From positions 1-64,000 of the forward strand of contig CAZDIO010000130.1 in NCBI GenBank assembly GCA_964505555.1: a stretch of DNA of 64,000 nt, given 5' to 3'. The translations under genes and the position numbers were made by a program. Source of the stretch: CAZDIO01 sp964505555. Lineage in GTDB: Bacteria; Bdellovibrionota_C; UBA2361; SZUA-149; CAZDIO01. The notes under the pieces were generated by a model. That model was not told the origin of the DNA. It searched no databases and was given only the letters and a program-made list of their open reading frames with translations. Positions 9,264-17,224 of this stretch are shown in pieces (the stretch's first letter is position 1; each line of letters opens with the position of its first letter).

Positions 9264-9655
9264 TAAAAAGATTTGTTTTGTGTGTGGTATGCTTGATCGG
9301 ATTTGGTTGTAGTCAATCGGTGGGAGAAAAAGGTGGAGAGAAAACATTAGAAGTTGGAATGAAAGTGCGGTGGTTTCCGGTAGATAGTGCTGAAGGTTAT
9401 ACGGTACGTGTGGAGGAAGTTGGTGGAGAAGATGTCTTTGAAGAAACGATTCTTCCAAATGGATGCAATCATCGTGCGCTTGATGGATATACGGCAGGCC
9501 TTTGTGAGTATTCACTGGATCTGTTTACAGGGGAAGATGTGGCAGCATTGAAGAGTGAAACAGCATTAAAAAAAGAGTATCGGGTTGAGGTGAGATCTTT
9601 TAATCAAGATGGACAAAGTAACGCTTCTGAAATTACTGCGTTAGTGCCATTTTAA
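9260..9655 (+). CDS. Small putative lipoprotein with a fibronectin-like fold
   Basis: 131 residues. The N-terminus MIKRFVLCVVCLIGFGC looks like a lipoprotein signal with Cys17 as acceptor, although the lipobox (GFGC) is atypical. The mature part has the strand pattern VGMKVRWFPVDSAEGYTVRV and ends with YRVEVRSFNQDGQSN, both typical of fibronectin type III-like domains in surface proteins; two internal Cys may form a disulfide. Its 4-bp overlap with lpxK and 11-bp gap to acs put it inside the lipid A operon. I do not recognise a named family and its function is unknown. Confidence 0.7.
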   Translation: MIKRFVLCVVCLIGFGCSQSVGEKGGEKTLEVGMKVRWFPVDSAEGYTVRVEEVGGEDVFEETILPNGCNHRALDGYTAGLCEYSLDLFTGEDVAALKSETALKKEYRVEVRSFNQDGQSNASEITALVPF

Positions 9656-9666
9656 GGAGCTAGACG

Positions 9667-11652
9667 ATGAGTGTCAGTATTGAAACAAAACTTCAGGAGG
9701 AACGATCTTTCCTTCCCAAAGATACATTTTCTCAAGTTTCATATTTTCAAAATCTTTCTCAGTACGAAAAACTCTATCAGCAATCTATTGAATCTCCAGA
9801 AGAATTCTGGGCAGAACAAGCAAAAAATCTTCACTGGTTTAAGAATTGGGAGAGTGTCATTGAGAAGGATTTTTCCATCATTGGAAAGATAAAAGCTCCT
9901 TATGTTTCATTTTTCAAAGGAGCTACACTAAATGCAAGTTATAACTGTCTCGATCGTCACCTGCAAACGATACGCCGTAATAAAGCAGCGATTCTTTGGC
10001 AGGGAGAGAAAGAGGAGGAAAAGCGAACTCTTACCTACCTTGAACTTCACCGAGAGGTTTGTCGCTTTTCTCAGGTATTAAAAAAACAGGGGGCAAAGAA
10101 GGGGACAACGGTTACGATCTTTTTGCCGATGATCCCTGAGCTTGCTATTTCGATGCTTGCCTGTGCTCGTTTGGGAGCTATTCATTCGGTGGTATTTTCT
10201 GCTTTTAGCGCAGAAGCGCTTCGAAGTAGGATCCAAGACTGTGGTTCAGAAATTGTGATTACGGCTGATGTGGGTTTTCATGGCGGGAAAGTCATTGATT
10301 TAAAAAATAAGGTAGATCAGGCACTGAACGAAGCTCCAAGTGTAAAAAAGGTAATTGTCTATAACCGTGGTTCTAGTGTTATCGATATGACGCCAGGAAG
10401 AGATGTATGGTGGCATGAAGAGATAAATCAAGAGGAAATTACAAATACTTTTGAGCCTGTGCAGCTCGATGCTGAAGATCCATTATACATTCTCTATACG
10501 AGTGGAAGTACTGGAAAACCAAAAGGGGTTCTTCATACAACCGGAGGTTATCTGCTTTATGCACACCTCACTTGTAAGTGGGTTTTTGATTTACGAGAAG
10601 AGGATCGCTACTGGTGTACTGCTGATATTGGGTGGGTTACGGGGCACTCCTATGCTGTCTACGGGCCACTTTCAAACGGTGCAACGACATTGATGTTTGA
10701 AGGGGTTCCTACCTATCCAGCACCAGATCGATTTTGGAAGATTATTGAAGATTACCAGATAAATATATTTTACACCGCACCAACGGCGATTCGTAGTTTG
10801 ATGCGGCTTGGAGAGAGTTGGCCAGAGAAACACGATCTCTCTTCGCTTCGCCTCCTTGGAACGGTAGGAGAGCCGATAAATCCTGAAGCGTGGGTCTGGT
10901 ATCACAGGGTAATTGGCAAAGAACGATGTCCCGTCGTTGATACATGGTGGCAAACAGAAACGGGTGGAGTAATGATTACGACGCTCCCCGGAGCGATGAT
11001 GATGAAGCCTGGATCTGCGGGGAAGCCATTTTTTGGAGTTGTTCCTGAAATACTCCGTGAAGATGGAGGTAGTGTTGATGCAAATGAGGGGGGAAGTCTT
11101 GTAATTTCACAACCGTGGCCAGGGATGATTCGCGGGGTCTACGGTGACTCAACGAATGAGCTTATTAAACAGGTCTACTTTTCTAAGTTTGAAAATCGAT
11201 ATTTTACAGGAGACGGTGCAAGGAGAGATGAGGATGGGTACTATTGGCTTCTTGGAAGAATTGATGATGTGATTAATGTTTCTGCGCATCGGTTTGCAAC
11301 AGCAGAGATAGAGAGTGCACTTGTTTCTTATCACGCAGTTTCTGAAGCGGCCGTTGTCGGTTTTCCTCATGAGACAAAGGGGCAGGGGATTTACTGTTTT
11401 GTGACATTAAAAGAGGGTTTTGATTCAAGTGAAGAGTTACGAAAAATTCTTATTGGTCATGTAAGAAACCAGATCAGCCCGATCGCCTCACCAGATAAAA
11501 TTCATTTTACCCCAGCACTTCCAAAAACCCGTTCGGGAAAGATCATGCGCAGGATTCTTAGAAAGATCGCAGCGGGAGATACGACGGAGCTCGGGGATAT
11601 CTCGACTTTGGCAGATCCGGGGGTGATTGAGCTGTTATTGTCTAAACAGTAG
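9667..11652 (+). CDS. acs: Acetyl-CoA synthetase (AMP-forming)
   Basis: Activates acetate to acetyl-CoA through acetyl-AMP in the cytoplasm. 661 residues, full length for Acs. The AMP-binding P-loop is YTSGSTGKPKG, followed by WCTADIGWVTGHSY, DTWWQTETGG and YFTGDGARRDEDGYYWLLGR, and near the C-terminus PKTRSGKIMRR with the acetylatable catalytic Lys. One oddity: the usual INVSGHRLGT block is INVSAHRFAT (S539-T545), so substrate range may differ, for example towards propionate. It has a strong Shine-Dalgarno (GGAG, 11 bp upstream) and is the last gene of the lipid A transcription unit; its metabolic link to that operon is not obvious. Confidence 0.92.
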   Translation: MSVSIETKLQEERSFLPKDTFSQVSYFQNLSQYEKLYQQSIESPEEFWAEQAKNLHWFKNWESVIEKDFSIIGKIKAPYVSFFKGATLNASYNCLDRHLQTIRRNKAAILWQGEKEEEKRTLTYLELHREVCRFSQVLKKQGAKKGTTVTIFLPMIPELAISMLACARLGAIHSVVFSAFSAEALRSRIQDCGSEIVITADVGFHGGKVIDLKNKVDQALNEAPSVKKVIVYNRGSSVIDMTPGRDVWWHEEINQEEITNTFEPVQLDAEDPLYILYTSGSTGKPKGVLHTTGGYLLYAHLTCKWVFDLREEDRYWCTADIGWVTGHSYAVYGPLSNGATTLMFEGVPTYPAPDRFWKIIEDYQINIFYTAPTAIRSLMRLGESWPEKHDLSSLRLLGTVGEPINPEAWVWYHRVIGKERCPVVDTWWQTETGGVMITTLPGAMMMKPGSAGKPFFGVVPEILREDGGSVDANEGGSLVISQPWPGMIRGVYGDSTNELIKQVYFSKFENRYFTGDGARRDEDGYYWLLGRIDDVINVSAHRFATAEIESALVSYHAVSEAAVVGFPHETKGQGIYCFVTLKEGFDSSEELRKILIGHVRNQISPIASPDKIHFTPALPKTRSGKIMRRILRKIAAGDTTELGDISTLADPGVIELLLSKQ

Positions 11653-11700
11653 AGTGAGAAAAGGAAACTCTGGAATATCCAAATTCGTTTTAGTAGAATA

Positions 11701-11740
11701 ACTTCTACTTCTACTTCTACTTCTACTTCTACTTCTACTT
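11701..11740. repeat. Hexanucleotide microsatellite (ACTTCT)n
   Basis: Six perfect tandem copies of ACTTCT plus a partial seventh, directly before the left arm of the inverted repeat at 11745-11864. Degenerate complements (GGAGAAGTGGAAG, GGAGAAGTAGAAG) occur beyond the right arm at about 11865-11895, so the microsatellite extends the inverted symmetry imperfectly. It lies 48 bp past the acs stop. Confidence 0.9.
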
Positions 11741-11744
11741 AGAC

Positions 11745-11864
11745 TTAGACTAAACTTCGCCTTGCACTTGCACTTGCTCTAGAATGAAATCTGCAGAAGA
11801 ATGATTCAAGAATTTAGATGGGATGGGTAGTGCAAGAGCAAGTGCGAGGCGAAGTTTAGTCTAA
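11745..11864. repeat. Large inverted repeat between the convergent acs and Rrf2 genes
   Basis: Arms at 11745-11780 and 11829-11864 are 36 bp long and match at 33 of 36 positions, separated by a 48-bp loop. Each arm contains reiterated CACTTGC-type units and begins TTAGACTAAACTTCGCC. The element sits between the ends of two convergent genes and could form a strong cruciform or RNA hairpin serving as a bidirectional terminator or mRNA-end protector. It has no U-tract. The loop holds no coding sequence. Confidence 0.9.
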
Positions 11865-11909
11865 GGAGAAGTGGAAGTTTAAGGAGAAGTAGAAGACTAA
11901 GTAAAAGTT

Positions 11910-12374
11910 TTAACTGGCTTTTGTTCCAGAAAGTTGCACAATAATATCCTCTGGCTCCTTGGCATCCAGCAGATCTGCTAGGGTATACCCGGTTAAAAAT
12001 TCATTGATATGAGTTTTAAGTTTATACCAGATCGGTCGAAGATTACACGGTGAGGATTGATCACAACGATCGGCATTGATTGGTTTTACTTCACAGATAA
12101 TATCAAAGGTATTTCCCTCACATGCCAACAAAATATCATGAAGAGTGATCTGGTCTGGTCTCGCATTTAGACCGTAGCCTCCATGAGGACCACGAACACT
12201 TTTAATTACATCATTTCGTTTTAAACGGTGGAGGATCTGCTGTGCATACTGGAGATCAATCTTTTGTGCATCTGCAATCTCATGTGCGCTTACCACCAAG
12301 GCGCCAGCGCGTTCGCGTTTAGCGATAAACGCGGAGCATTGAATTCCGTATTCTCCCCATTGGGTTATATGCAT
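11910..12374 (-). CDS. Rrf2 family transcriptional regulator, possibly iron-sulfur sensing
   Basis: 154 residues. The N-terminal winged helix has the Rrf2 hallmarks: MHITQWGEYGIQC (helix 1), the AHEIADAQKIDLQYAQQIL recognition region, and the wing SVRGPHGGYGL. Three cysteines in the effector region (CEVKPINADRCDQSSPC, spacing 9 and 5) correspond to the IscR/NsrR/RsrR cluster-ligand zone, so a [2Fe-2S] or [4Fe-4S] cofactor is plausible. No isc/suf genes are nearby. It lies 58 bp downstream of the endonuclease IV gene on the same strand and may be cotranscribed with it, which would link it to oxidative or nitrosative damage repair; that link is inference. Confidence 0.88.
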   Translation of the reverse strand: MHITQWGEYGIQCSAFIAKRERAGALVVSAHEIADAQKIDLQYAQQILHRLKRNDVIKSVRGPHGGYGLNARPDQITLHDILLACEGNTFDIICEVKPINADRCDQSSPCNLRPIWYKLKTHINEFLTGYTLADLLDAKEPEDIIVQLSGTKAS

Positions 12375-12432
12375 GGATCTTTTTTATCACAAAAGAGGTG
12401 GATTGTCTCTTGAGGCGGAAAGAACACGTTTA

Positions 12433-13296
12433 TCAGCCACCTTTGAGAAAATCTTCAAGCTTTCTGACCTCAATCTTTGCTGTTTCAACGCTTTTCATAC
12501 CTGGAGTTTCCAGAATAAAAGGGATCTCAGCCAGCTTTGGATGAAGAAAAAAAGCTTTTAATGCTTTTGTGCCGATAAGCCCATCGCCAATATTTTCATG
12601 TCTATCTTTGCGACTTCCCTTCTCTGTTTTACTATCATTGAGGTGAATCGCCCATACTTTCTTCAGATCTAATACTCGCTCTACATCTTTGATGAATGTT
12701 TCTAGCTCGTTTTGAAGATCGTAACCACTTGCCCAGAGATGTTGCGTGTCGAGTCCAAAACCAACGCGTTGTTTGTCTTCAATCATTTCATAGATGGTTG
12801 CAAGCTCTTCAATGCGATCCCCGATTATTTTCCCTCCTCCTGCGGCAACCTCAAGAATAAGTTTCGCCTTTGGAGGGCTTTTTTCAAGAACGTTATTAAT
12901 ACCCTCGGCGACTCTTTTGTAGCCAATGGTTTCATCGCTTTCATCTTTAAGACTTCCCATATGAAAAATTACCCCCTCGCCGTTCATTCTTGCAAGGAGG
13001 TCAAGAGAGTGAATGAGTGAAAGTTGAGAGAGGTGATACTGTTGAGGGTTTGGGGTTGCGAGATTAATGAGATAGATGCCATGAAAAAAGACCTTTTTAA
13101 CAACAGAATCTTTTTTCAATTCTAAAAACTTCTCTTCAACACCTTTGGCAGATGGTTTTGAGTTCCAACGTTGAGGAGGGTTGGCGTGAATCTGAATGGT
13201 GTTTACCTGAAGCTCATTTGCGTTCAGGATCGCTTGTTCAAGTCCTCCTGCTGCGGAAACGTGGCAACCAAAATAACGTAAAGTCTCGACAGACAT
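12433..13296 (-). CDS. nfo: Endonuclease IV (AP endonuclease)
   Basis: Cleaves the phosphodiester 5' of abasic sites in base excision repair; cytoplasmic, with three Zn ions. 287 residues, matching the usual 280-285. The metal ligands of the TIM barrel are visible in order: GCHVSAAGGL, VIFHMGS, LILEVAAGGG, FGLDTQHLWASGYD, WAIHLNDSK, DRHENIGDG and FILETPG. It starts at ATG 13296. The neighbouring downstream gene encodes an Rrf2 regulator. Confidence 0.96.
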   Translation of the reverse strand: MSVETLRYFGCHVSAAGGLEQAILNANELQVNTIQIHANPPQRWNSKPSAKGVEEKFLELKKDSVVKKVFFHGIYLINLATPNPQQYHLSQLSLIHSLDLLARMNGEGVIFHMGSLKDESDETIGYKRVAEGINNVLEKSPPKAKLILEVAAGGGKIIGDRIEELATIYEMIEDKQRVGFGLDTQHLWASGYDLQNELETFIKDVERVLDLKKVWAIHLNDSKTEKGSRKDRHENIGDGLIGTKALKAFFLHPKLAEIPFILETPGMKSVETAKIEVRKLEDFLKGG

Positions 13297-13434
13297 ATCT
13301 TTTTGTCCTCATTGCAGAAACTATAATAAGAAATGCGATTCTATTCTAATACTATAATGTTACAAACAACAAGGTTGATCGGAATAGATTGGAAGGAATT
13401 AAAGCACTACAGAAAGGAAAGAAAGGTCAGCCCC

Positions 13435-13578
13435 ACGGCCATTTAAGTTAAGGCTTTTTTATAGAACCACAGAGGCTCAGAGGCACAGAGAAAGAAAGAT
13501 TTTATTGATCTTCTCTGCGGCTCTGTGTCTCTGTGGTTCTATAAATCTTTCTTTCAGAATCCTTAACTTAATAGCCGT
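13435..13578. repeat. Dispersed inverted repeat with CACAGAG core
   Basis: Left arm 13435-13490 and right arm 13521-13578 are inverted copies. Read outward-in, each arm begins ACGGC(C/T)ATT(T)AAGTTAAGG, then runs into ATAGAACCACAGAG and CACAGAG units. The left arm lacks about 12 bp (the CTGAAAGAAAGAT part) that the right arm has. A third, single-arm copy of the same sequence is at 43316-43371. The element fills most of the gap between nfo and the TadE gene, with its right end 10 bp from the TadE stop, so it may end that transcript. No transposase is present. Confidence 0.85.
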
Positions 13579-13587
13579 GAGGTTGCC

Positions 13588-14076
13588 CTATTTTTTGGGA
13601 GCCTTTCCCTCGAAAGGGATAACTCTAAAATCTCCTTCATTTCGAAAAGTTGCAGAAACGGTATGGTTCCAGATGAGTTTAAGTGTTGGCGAACCAACCG
13701 GCACCGTGATTCGTAAAGAGATGAAATCACCCGCCTCGCCTAGTGAATCAAGATTTGGGTTTGAATCACATTTATCCACGGGGCAGACATGGATTTGGTC
13801 CGGATAAACGGTAAAGCCATAAGAATTTGCATAAAGGTTAACATTTGATTTTAGCGCAGCGATTGCATCCGGCGCTGTTCGACCTTTTGTTGTTGAGAAT
13901 CTTGCTGCCATGACCGAAGCGTGGGTTGCACCAAGTGCACGATGCATAGAGAGGATGATCTCCATGCCGCCAAAAAGAACACCAAAAAAGATCCCTATGG
14001 TCATCGCTGTTTCTAAAATAGCTACACCTTTTTCTTCAGTATAAAGTGAGTGGTAATTTGTGTTAGAATCAGTCAT
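13588..14076 (-). CDS. TadE-like minor pilin/pilus assembly protein
   Basis: 162 residues. A short polar leader is followed by GVAILETAMTIGIFFGVLFGGMEIIL at residues 12-37, the TadE-type hydrophobic helix with the conserved Glu (E16) shortly after the potential processing site. The rest is a small periplasmic beta domain with two Cys (CPVDKC). It is last of three tad-like genes (gap of 6 bp to the TadG gene). TadE/F/G are pseudopilins or envelope proteins of Flp/Tad pili. The ATPase, platform and secretin genes are absent from the window, so the pilus itself cannot be confirmed here. Confidence 0.75.
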   Translation of the reverse strand: MTDSNTNYHSLYTEEKGVAILETAMTIGIFFGVLFGGMEIILSMHRALGATHASVMAARFSTTKGRTAPDAIAALKSNVNLYANSYGFTVYPDQIHVCPVDKCDSNPNLDSLGEAGDFISLRITVPVGSPTLKLIWNHTVSATFRNEGDFRVIPFEGKAPKK

Positions 14077-14082
14077 TGTAAC

Positions 14083-15618
14083 CTATTCAATAAGTGTTGA
14101 GTCTCTTAATATTGCATCACGAATTAATGTAAACGCCTCTTTAAGTTCATCTCCATCTCCCGCGTAGATCGCAGCCCCTACTGGATATTCAGGGCCAATG
14201 CGAGGTTTGCAAAAACAATCTGGATCGGGAATACGACAGATATGACCTGGTTGACCGCATTCTAAATCTGGTTCTTCTTGGGTGTTGCAGTAGTCGGTAT
14301 CAAGTACTGGAAAGCTCGAGTGATTAATGTAATCAGGGTCTCCGGGGCGTTGATGATTTGCAATTCGTCGAATAAGTGCGGGAATGATTGTTTTTTCTTG
14401 ATCCGGACCAGGGCAGATACTCCCTTCAAAGGGATCAGGTGGTAAAGAAGGGTTCGCATTCGGATTTGGATCGATACACTCATTATGGGTGAGCTCGTTT
14501 GGCTTCTTCGCGTCAGTGGTATAGTAACCAAACCCTACCGCATGCACGGTAACATTCATTCCCCGTCGTCGTAAAATGTCTGAGGCCACACGAGTTAGGG
14601 TAACCGGAACAGGACCCGCTTCTGGTGCAGCATTCGGATCCACTCCCCCTCTAAAAACTGGATGTCCACACGCAGAGACGTGAAGAGGTGCAACTGCGCC
14701 TGGTGATACAAACGCCCCAGGAGGTGGGGTGGTTTTTAGAGAAACGTAGGCATTTCCGATGTGGTTAGGAATACCATCGGTCATTACTACGACATGTCTA
14801 CGATAGCTGCTAAATTCAGGATGTTGCTCAAGCATGTTGTTTACTGCTTTCAACCCCATGGAGATATTGGTACTCCCAGAGCCCGGAATTCCGTCTGCTC
14901 CCCCTCGACCGATCCTCCCCAGTTGATAGCGGATGTCAGAAGGAGTTTTTCCAAAGCCAACGAGGGTCTCCGCATCCTCAGAAAAATGAACAGCAATAAA
15001 CTCATCATACTGACCTTCGAGTCCATTGTAAAAATCAAGCGCCGCGAGACCTAACGCTTTAATTTTTTTCATGGGTACCCCGTTCATCTCTGTATCGCCA
15101 TCTCTCATTGATCCAGTGGTATCTAAGACAAGAGCAATGAGTAAGCTTGGCTTACCTGCTACGGCGGTGGCAGTTACCGGTGAGCCGTTAGGAAAGCCGG
15201 GCACAAATTGAAGTATCTGATAAGGATGAAAAACGGTTGCCGTAATATTTACTTTGTTAGGAATCGCTGGTGCAGAGGGCTCAAGGGCTGCCGTGATATT
15301 TTGGATGTTTGCTCCATATCCGTAGAGTTGAAGATTGGAATTTGCCACATATTGTGCGGCAGTCGGAGCATCTTGGGTATTGCCCTTTTCTTCATTTGCA
15401 GCGATGAGAATTGGCAGTGCTCTCATAGCTCCTGCGTCTACAGCCCGTTGTACTCGAAGATGAGTGATGTAGAGACTTCCTCCATCAATAACTAGTCCGC
15501 AAAGTACAAGAAGTGGGAGGATAAGAATTGCAAGGAGCGGAAAATAAATCCCCTTTTCATTAAAAAAATTAGGAAACATAATTACTTTGCTTTTAATAAA
15601 TTGTTGTTTCATGTGCAT
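14083..15618 (-). CDS. TadG-like protein with von Willebrand factor A domain
   Basis: 511 residues. The N-terminal single membrane segment (residues 24-48, KGIYFPLLAILILPLLVLCG) and the following DGGSLYITHLRVQRAVDAGAM are typical of the TadG N-terminal (Tad-like Flp pilus) domain. A vWA domain follows from about residue 158, with an intact MIDAS DTTGS (D166-S170) and VVMTDGIPNH. The C-terminal part is Pro- and Cys-rich (CFCKP, CRIPDPDC). Proteins of this type sit in the envelope and may bind surfaces or organise Tad pili. It overlaps the upstream TadE-like gene by 26 bp and precedes the next by 6 bp, so the three form an operon. Confidence 0.85.
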   Translation of the reverse strand: MHMKQQFIKSKVIMFPNFFNEKGIYFPLLAILILPLLVLCGLVIDGGSLYITHLRVQRAVDAGAMRALPILIAANEEKGNTQDAPTAAQYVANSNLQLYGYGANIQNITAALEPSAPAIPNKVNITATVFHPYQILQFVPGFPNGSPVTATAVAGKPSLLIALVLDTTGSMRDGDTEMNGVPMKKIKALGLAALDFYNGLEGQYDEFIAVHFSEDAETLVGFGKTPSDIRYQLGRIGRGGADGIPGSGSTNISMGLKAVNNMLEQHPEFSSYRRHVVVMTDGIPNHIGNAYVSLKTTPPPGAFVSPGAVAPLHVSACGHPVFRGGVDPNAAPEAGPVPVTLTRVASDILRRRGMNVTVHAVGFGYYTTDAKKPNELTHNECIDPNPNANPSLPPDPFEGSICPGPDQEKTIIPALIRRIANHQRPGDPDYINHSSFPVLDTDYCNTQEEPDLECGQPGHICRIPDPDCFCKPRIGPEYPVGAAIYAGDGDELKEAFTLIRDAILRDSTLIE

Positions 15619-16216
15619 TTGCAGCTAAAAATCTTCCGCTTGCGGGAGTGTTAACAACCGATTCGGCGATGTAAACAATTTGATCGGCGTCAAAAAAAGC
15701 ATCCTTATACGATAAGGTTCCTAGTCGGTCTGTTATCCGTAAATAAGAAAAGAGGTGCTCTGCAAGATCCAGATGTGGATCCGGATCGCAGAGTAGTGGG
15801 GTTTGTGGAGGAGGATTAACGCAGGTAACGCTACTTAACAAACTTGGAGCAGAATTTTGTCGGCAGGTATTTGTTGCATCAGGTTGACATCGATATATCG
15901 ATAGAGCAACGCTTACCTGATCCTGACCTTGCAGGAAGGTGCTATTTTGGCGAAGGTTCTGGCGAACTTTCTCTGCGAGCTGTTGTGTACAAGTTTGAAG
16001 ATTACTTTTATTCTCCGCGGCAGGCTTCGCAGGGTCCCATTTGCATGCTCGTGAGGCGTGATGTGCAAGCTCTCTGCTAAAGAGTGAAGCTTCTTGACGC
16101 TTTTCTAAAGAGCGATAGACAGCAAACGTTCCAAAAAAGAGCGTGTTAATGACAATAAGACTAAATAGAAGTTCAACAAACACGACGCCTGTGTCTGAGG
16201 TCGAATCGCCCGACAT
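15593..16216 (-). CDS. TadE/TadF-like pilus assembly protein
   Basis: 207 residues. The N-terminus has a polar leader, then GVVFVELLFSLIVINTLFFGTFAVYRSLEK (about residues 10-39) with the Glu (E15) at the pseudopilin +5-like position. The periplasmic part contains six or more Cys in pairs (CKWD, CTQQ, CRQNS, CVNPP, CDPD), suggesting disulfides. First gene of the three-gene minus-strand tad-like operon, overlapping the TadG-type gene by 26 bp. The TadE/F family assignment rests on helix pattern and context rather than strong motifs. Confidence 0.65.
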   Translation of the reverse strand: MSGDSTSDTGVVFVELLFSLIVINTLFFGTFAVYRSLEKRQEASLFSRELAHHASRACKWDPAKPAAENKSNLQTCTQQLAEKVRQNLRQNSTFLQGQDQVSVALSIYRCQPDATNTCRQNSAPSLLSSVTCVNPPPQTPLLCDPDPHLDLAEHLFSYLRITDRLGTLSYKDAFFDADQIVYIAESVVNTPASGRFLAANAHETTIY

Positions 16217-16387
16217 TGTTCCTCAATCCAATCGTTAACCTAACTAACCTAAGTCCCTGCTTGACTGATGCAATATTGGTACCGAAATATAGGGGATTGA
16301 TTGTAGGTAGTCGGAACCAAGATTAGGGGACTTTCCTAGAGCGATATGCGGATTATTCTCGGAAACTAGTATTAAAGAAGAATATTA

Positions 16388-17203
16388 TTAAAGGGAATCA
16401 ACCTTAACCGCATTGATCGTATCTGATCGAAGTAAGAGTCTTCCAAGATAATTAAAACGGCTCACTTCATCTGTTACGAAATAGTTTTCAGAAGGCAGAT
16501 CGGCGCGATCGTTAGGATAGAGAAGGGCGGAAGATGATAAAAGAGACTTCGTATCGACGGCAAGCACTTTAGAACACTCAACAATAGTAACTTGAGAGCC
16601 AAAAAATCTGACAAGTGCTGAGGTAAGGAGAGGATAATGAGTGCAGGCGAGAATTAAAGAATCAATCTGGTTATCCTTGAGGGGTTGGAGATAATATTCA
16701 ATCGTCTTCTCTACAATCTCTCCTTCAAGCATCCCTTGTTCAACAAGGGGAACAAATAACGGGCATGCTTTGGAAAAAAGCTCGAGGGAGGGGTTTCGTT
16801 GGTGCAGATACTTTTCATAGACTCCACTTGCGATCGTCGCATCAGTGCCGATAATTCCAATCCGCCCCTGAGTGGTGACTTCAATGGCTGATTTTACGGC
16901 AGACTCAATAGTTCCTAATACTGGGCAGGATGCTTCTTCTTTGAGGAGATCTAAGGCAACAGCGGAAGCGGAGTTACAAGCCACTACAAGGAGTTTAATT
17001 TCTTGTTGATAGAGAAACCCTGCACACTCCCTGGCGTAGCGAAGAACCGTAGAGGCGCTCTTTGAACCGTACGGTGTTCGAGCAGTATCTCCAAGGTAAA
17101 CAAAATTCTCGTTTGGGAGTGTTTTTCGTAACTCCCGAAGCACAGTAAGTCCCCCAAGCCCACTATCAAAAAGACCGATCGGTTGAGTTGAACGGTGAGT
17201 CAT
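16388..17203 (-). CDS. murI: Glutamate racemase
   Basis: Makes D-glutamate for peptidoglycan in the cytoplasm. 271 residues, normal length. IGLFDSGLGGLTVLREL at the N-terminus carries the conserved Asp-Ser pair. The two catalytic cysteines lie in VVACNSAS (C76) and ACTHYPLL (C187), and YLGDTARTPYG matches the substrate loop. It starts at ATG 17203 and is 21 bp downstream of the TPR gene on the same strand. 171 bp of unassigned DNA separate it from the tad-like operon. Confidence 0.96.
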   Translation of the reverse strand: MTHRSTQPIGLFDSGLGGLTVLRELRKTLPNENFVYLGDTARTPYGSKSASTVLRYARECAGFLYQQEIKLLVVACNSASAVALDLLKEEASCPVLGTIESAVKSAIEVTTQGRIGIIGTDATIASGVYEKYLHQRNPSLELFSKACPLFVPLVEQGMLEGEIVEKTIEYYLQPLKDNQIDSLILACTHYPLLTSALVRFFGSQVTIVECSKVLAVDTKSLLSSSALLYPNDRADLPSENYFVTDEVSRFNYLGRLLLRSDTINAVKVDSL

Positions 17204-17224
17204 GACTGCATACTACAAAACACT

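Noticed and set aside
11701..11900. Repeats after acs considered as a CRISPR array
   Set aside because: The units are contiguous hexamers without unique spacers of constant size, and no cas gene is present.
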